Part shown: in pieces, positions 63,810 to 64,000 of the stretch
Layout of the letters: each line of letters opens with the position of its first letter
Numbering within the stretch: position 1 is the stretch's first letter
NCBI RefSeq assembly: GCF_003086295.3
Contig: NC_092042.1
Span: forward strand, 40,471,419-40,535,418
Source of the DNA: Arachis hypogaea
Lineage: Eukaryota; Streptophyta; Magnoliopsida; Fabales; Fabaceae
Length of the DNA stretch: 64,000 nt
Reading direction: 5' to 3'
Position numbers and translations under genes: made by a program
The notes under the pieces: model-generated
What the model saw: only the letters and a program-made list of their open reading frames with translations
Told to the model about the DNA's origin: nothing
Database searches by the model: none

Positions 63810-64000
63810 ATGGACATAAGTGGAAATGAACAGTCCAGAAGGACTCTGGGGTCATATGCTAACCCCACTACTGATTCATATGGGAGTAGTATATGTATAC
63901 CCTCCATTGGAGTTAGTAGTTTTGAGTTGAATCCTCAGCTCATTATCATGGTGCAGCAAAGTTGCCAGTATTCCATCTTCCACAAGAAGAACCTACAGAG
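63810..64000 (+). CDS. gag: Start of gag, element K (partial)
   Basis: The ATG at 63810 opens 63 codons to the window edge with no stop. The reading has GSYANPT, YGSSI and SSFELNPQLIIMVQQ, aligned with GSFINPN, ESSI and NNFELKPHLITLVQ of the gag copy at 37400-37510, so it is an Athila-type gag N-terminus. The start lacks the SEPERTL-RRL region seen at 37190, so the true start could differ. Confidence 0.75.
   Translation, partial: MDISGNEQSRRTLGSYANPTTDSYGSSICIPSIGVSSFELNPQLIIMVQQSCQYSIFHKKNLQ

Larger units (their letters stand above)
61142..64000 (+). mobile_element. 5' part of a gag-encoding LTR retrotransposon (element K)
   Basis: LTR (61142-62681), exact tRNA-Asp primer-binding site (62688-62705), a 1.1-kb leader and the first 63 codons of gag. 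It runs off the right edge. The LTR family is that of the solo LTRs at 4638 and 7669, so this may be a coding relative of those. Confidence 0.85.

Overview
This is plant nuclear DNA made almost wholly of transposable elements, with no intact host gene. It is AT-rich, carries Ty3/gypsy LTR retrotransposons primed by tRNA-Asp, CACTA DNA transposons and spliceosomal introns. The LTR sequences (for example LTRs opening TGATGAGCGGATA and GC-rich word arrays) resemble repeats I associate with Arachis (peanut) or another legume; that assignment is from recall and was not searched.

Layout. 1-3090: minus-strand non-autonomous LTR element with a decayed ORF1, running off the left edge. 3091-4637: diverged LTR-like sequence. 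4638-6460: solo LTR with a perfect 5-bp target-site duplication (TSD). 7468-24251: a CACTA transposon, originally about 4.2 kb, that carries a broken multi-exon copy of a host GC1/SDR39U1-type epimerase gene (21214-22578). It was later hit by a solo LTR (7669-9388) and a second solo LTR (10194-21073). The second solo LTR was in turn hit by a young, intact 9.4-kb Tat-lineage element (10495-19906), which has an uninterrupted gag-pol and an antisense, apparently intron-containing gene. 26238-26640: one end of another CACTA element.

27294-64000 is a chain of retrotransposon pieces. Three copies (27294-28205, 31868-34715, 37128-40041) encode Athila-like gag and protease joined directly to an integrase-tail-like segment, with reverse transcriptase, RNase H and the integrase core missing. 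Next comes a plus-strand element (40236-57600) with no gag or pol but two other genes: ORF1 of unknown function and ORF2 with a putative plant transposon protein domain. A minus-strand relative of the same architecture (43569-51102) is nested inside it. The 57600 LTR runs straight into a second internal region (57601-61141, with a solo LTR at 58378-59807), followed by the LTR and gag start of another element (61142-64000).

Themes that cut across families: (1) nearly every LTR carries, 254-435 bp from its 5' end, an array of short palindromic words, with a different word in each family; in the ORF1/ORF2 elements the same word recurs inside the element between the two genes. (2) A 6-bp-stem hairpin lies just downstream of ORF1 or of the gag-protease gene, with a compensatory base-pair change between families. 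(3) ORF2 follows a conserved splice-acceptor-like sequence. (4) Non-coding blocks near the 3' end are shared by the two ORF1/ORF2 families. Most broken genes are interrupted by C-to-T or G-to-A nonsense changes, as expected for methylated, silenced repeats. All identities are from reading the sequence; no database search was run.
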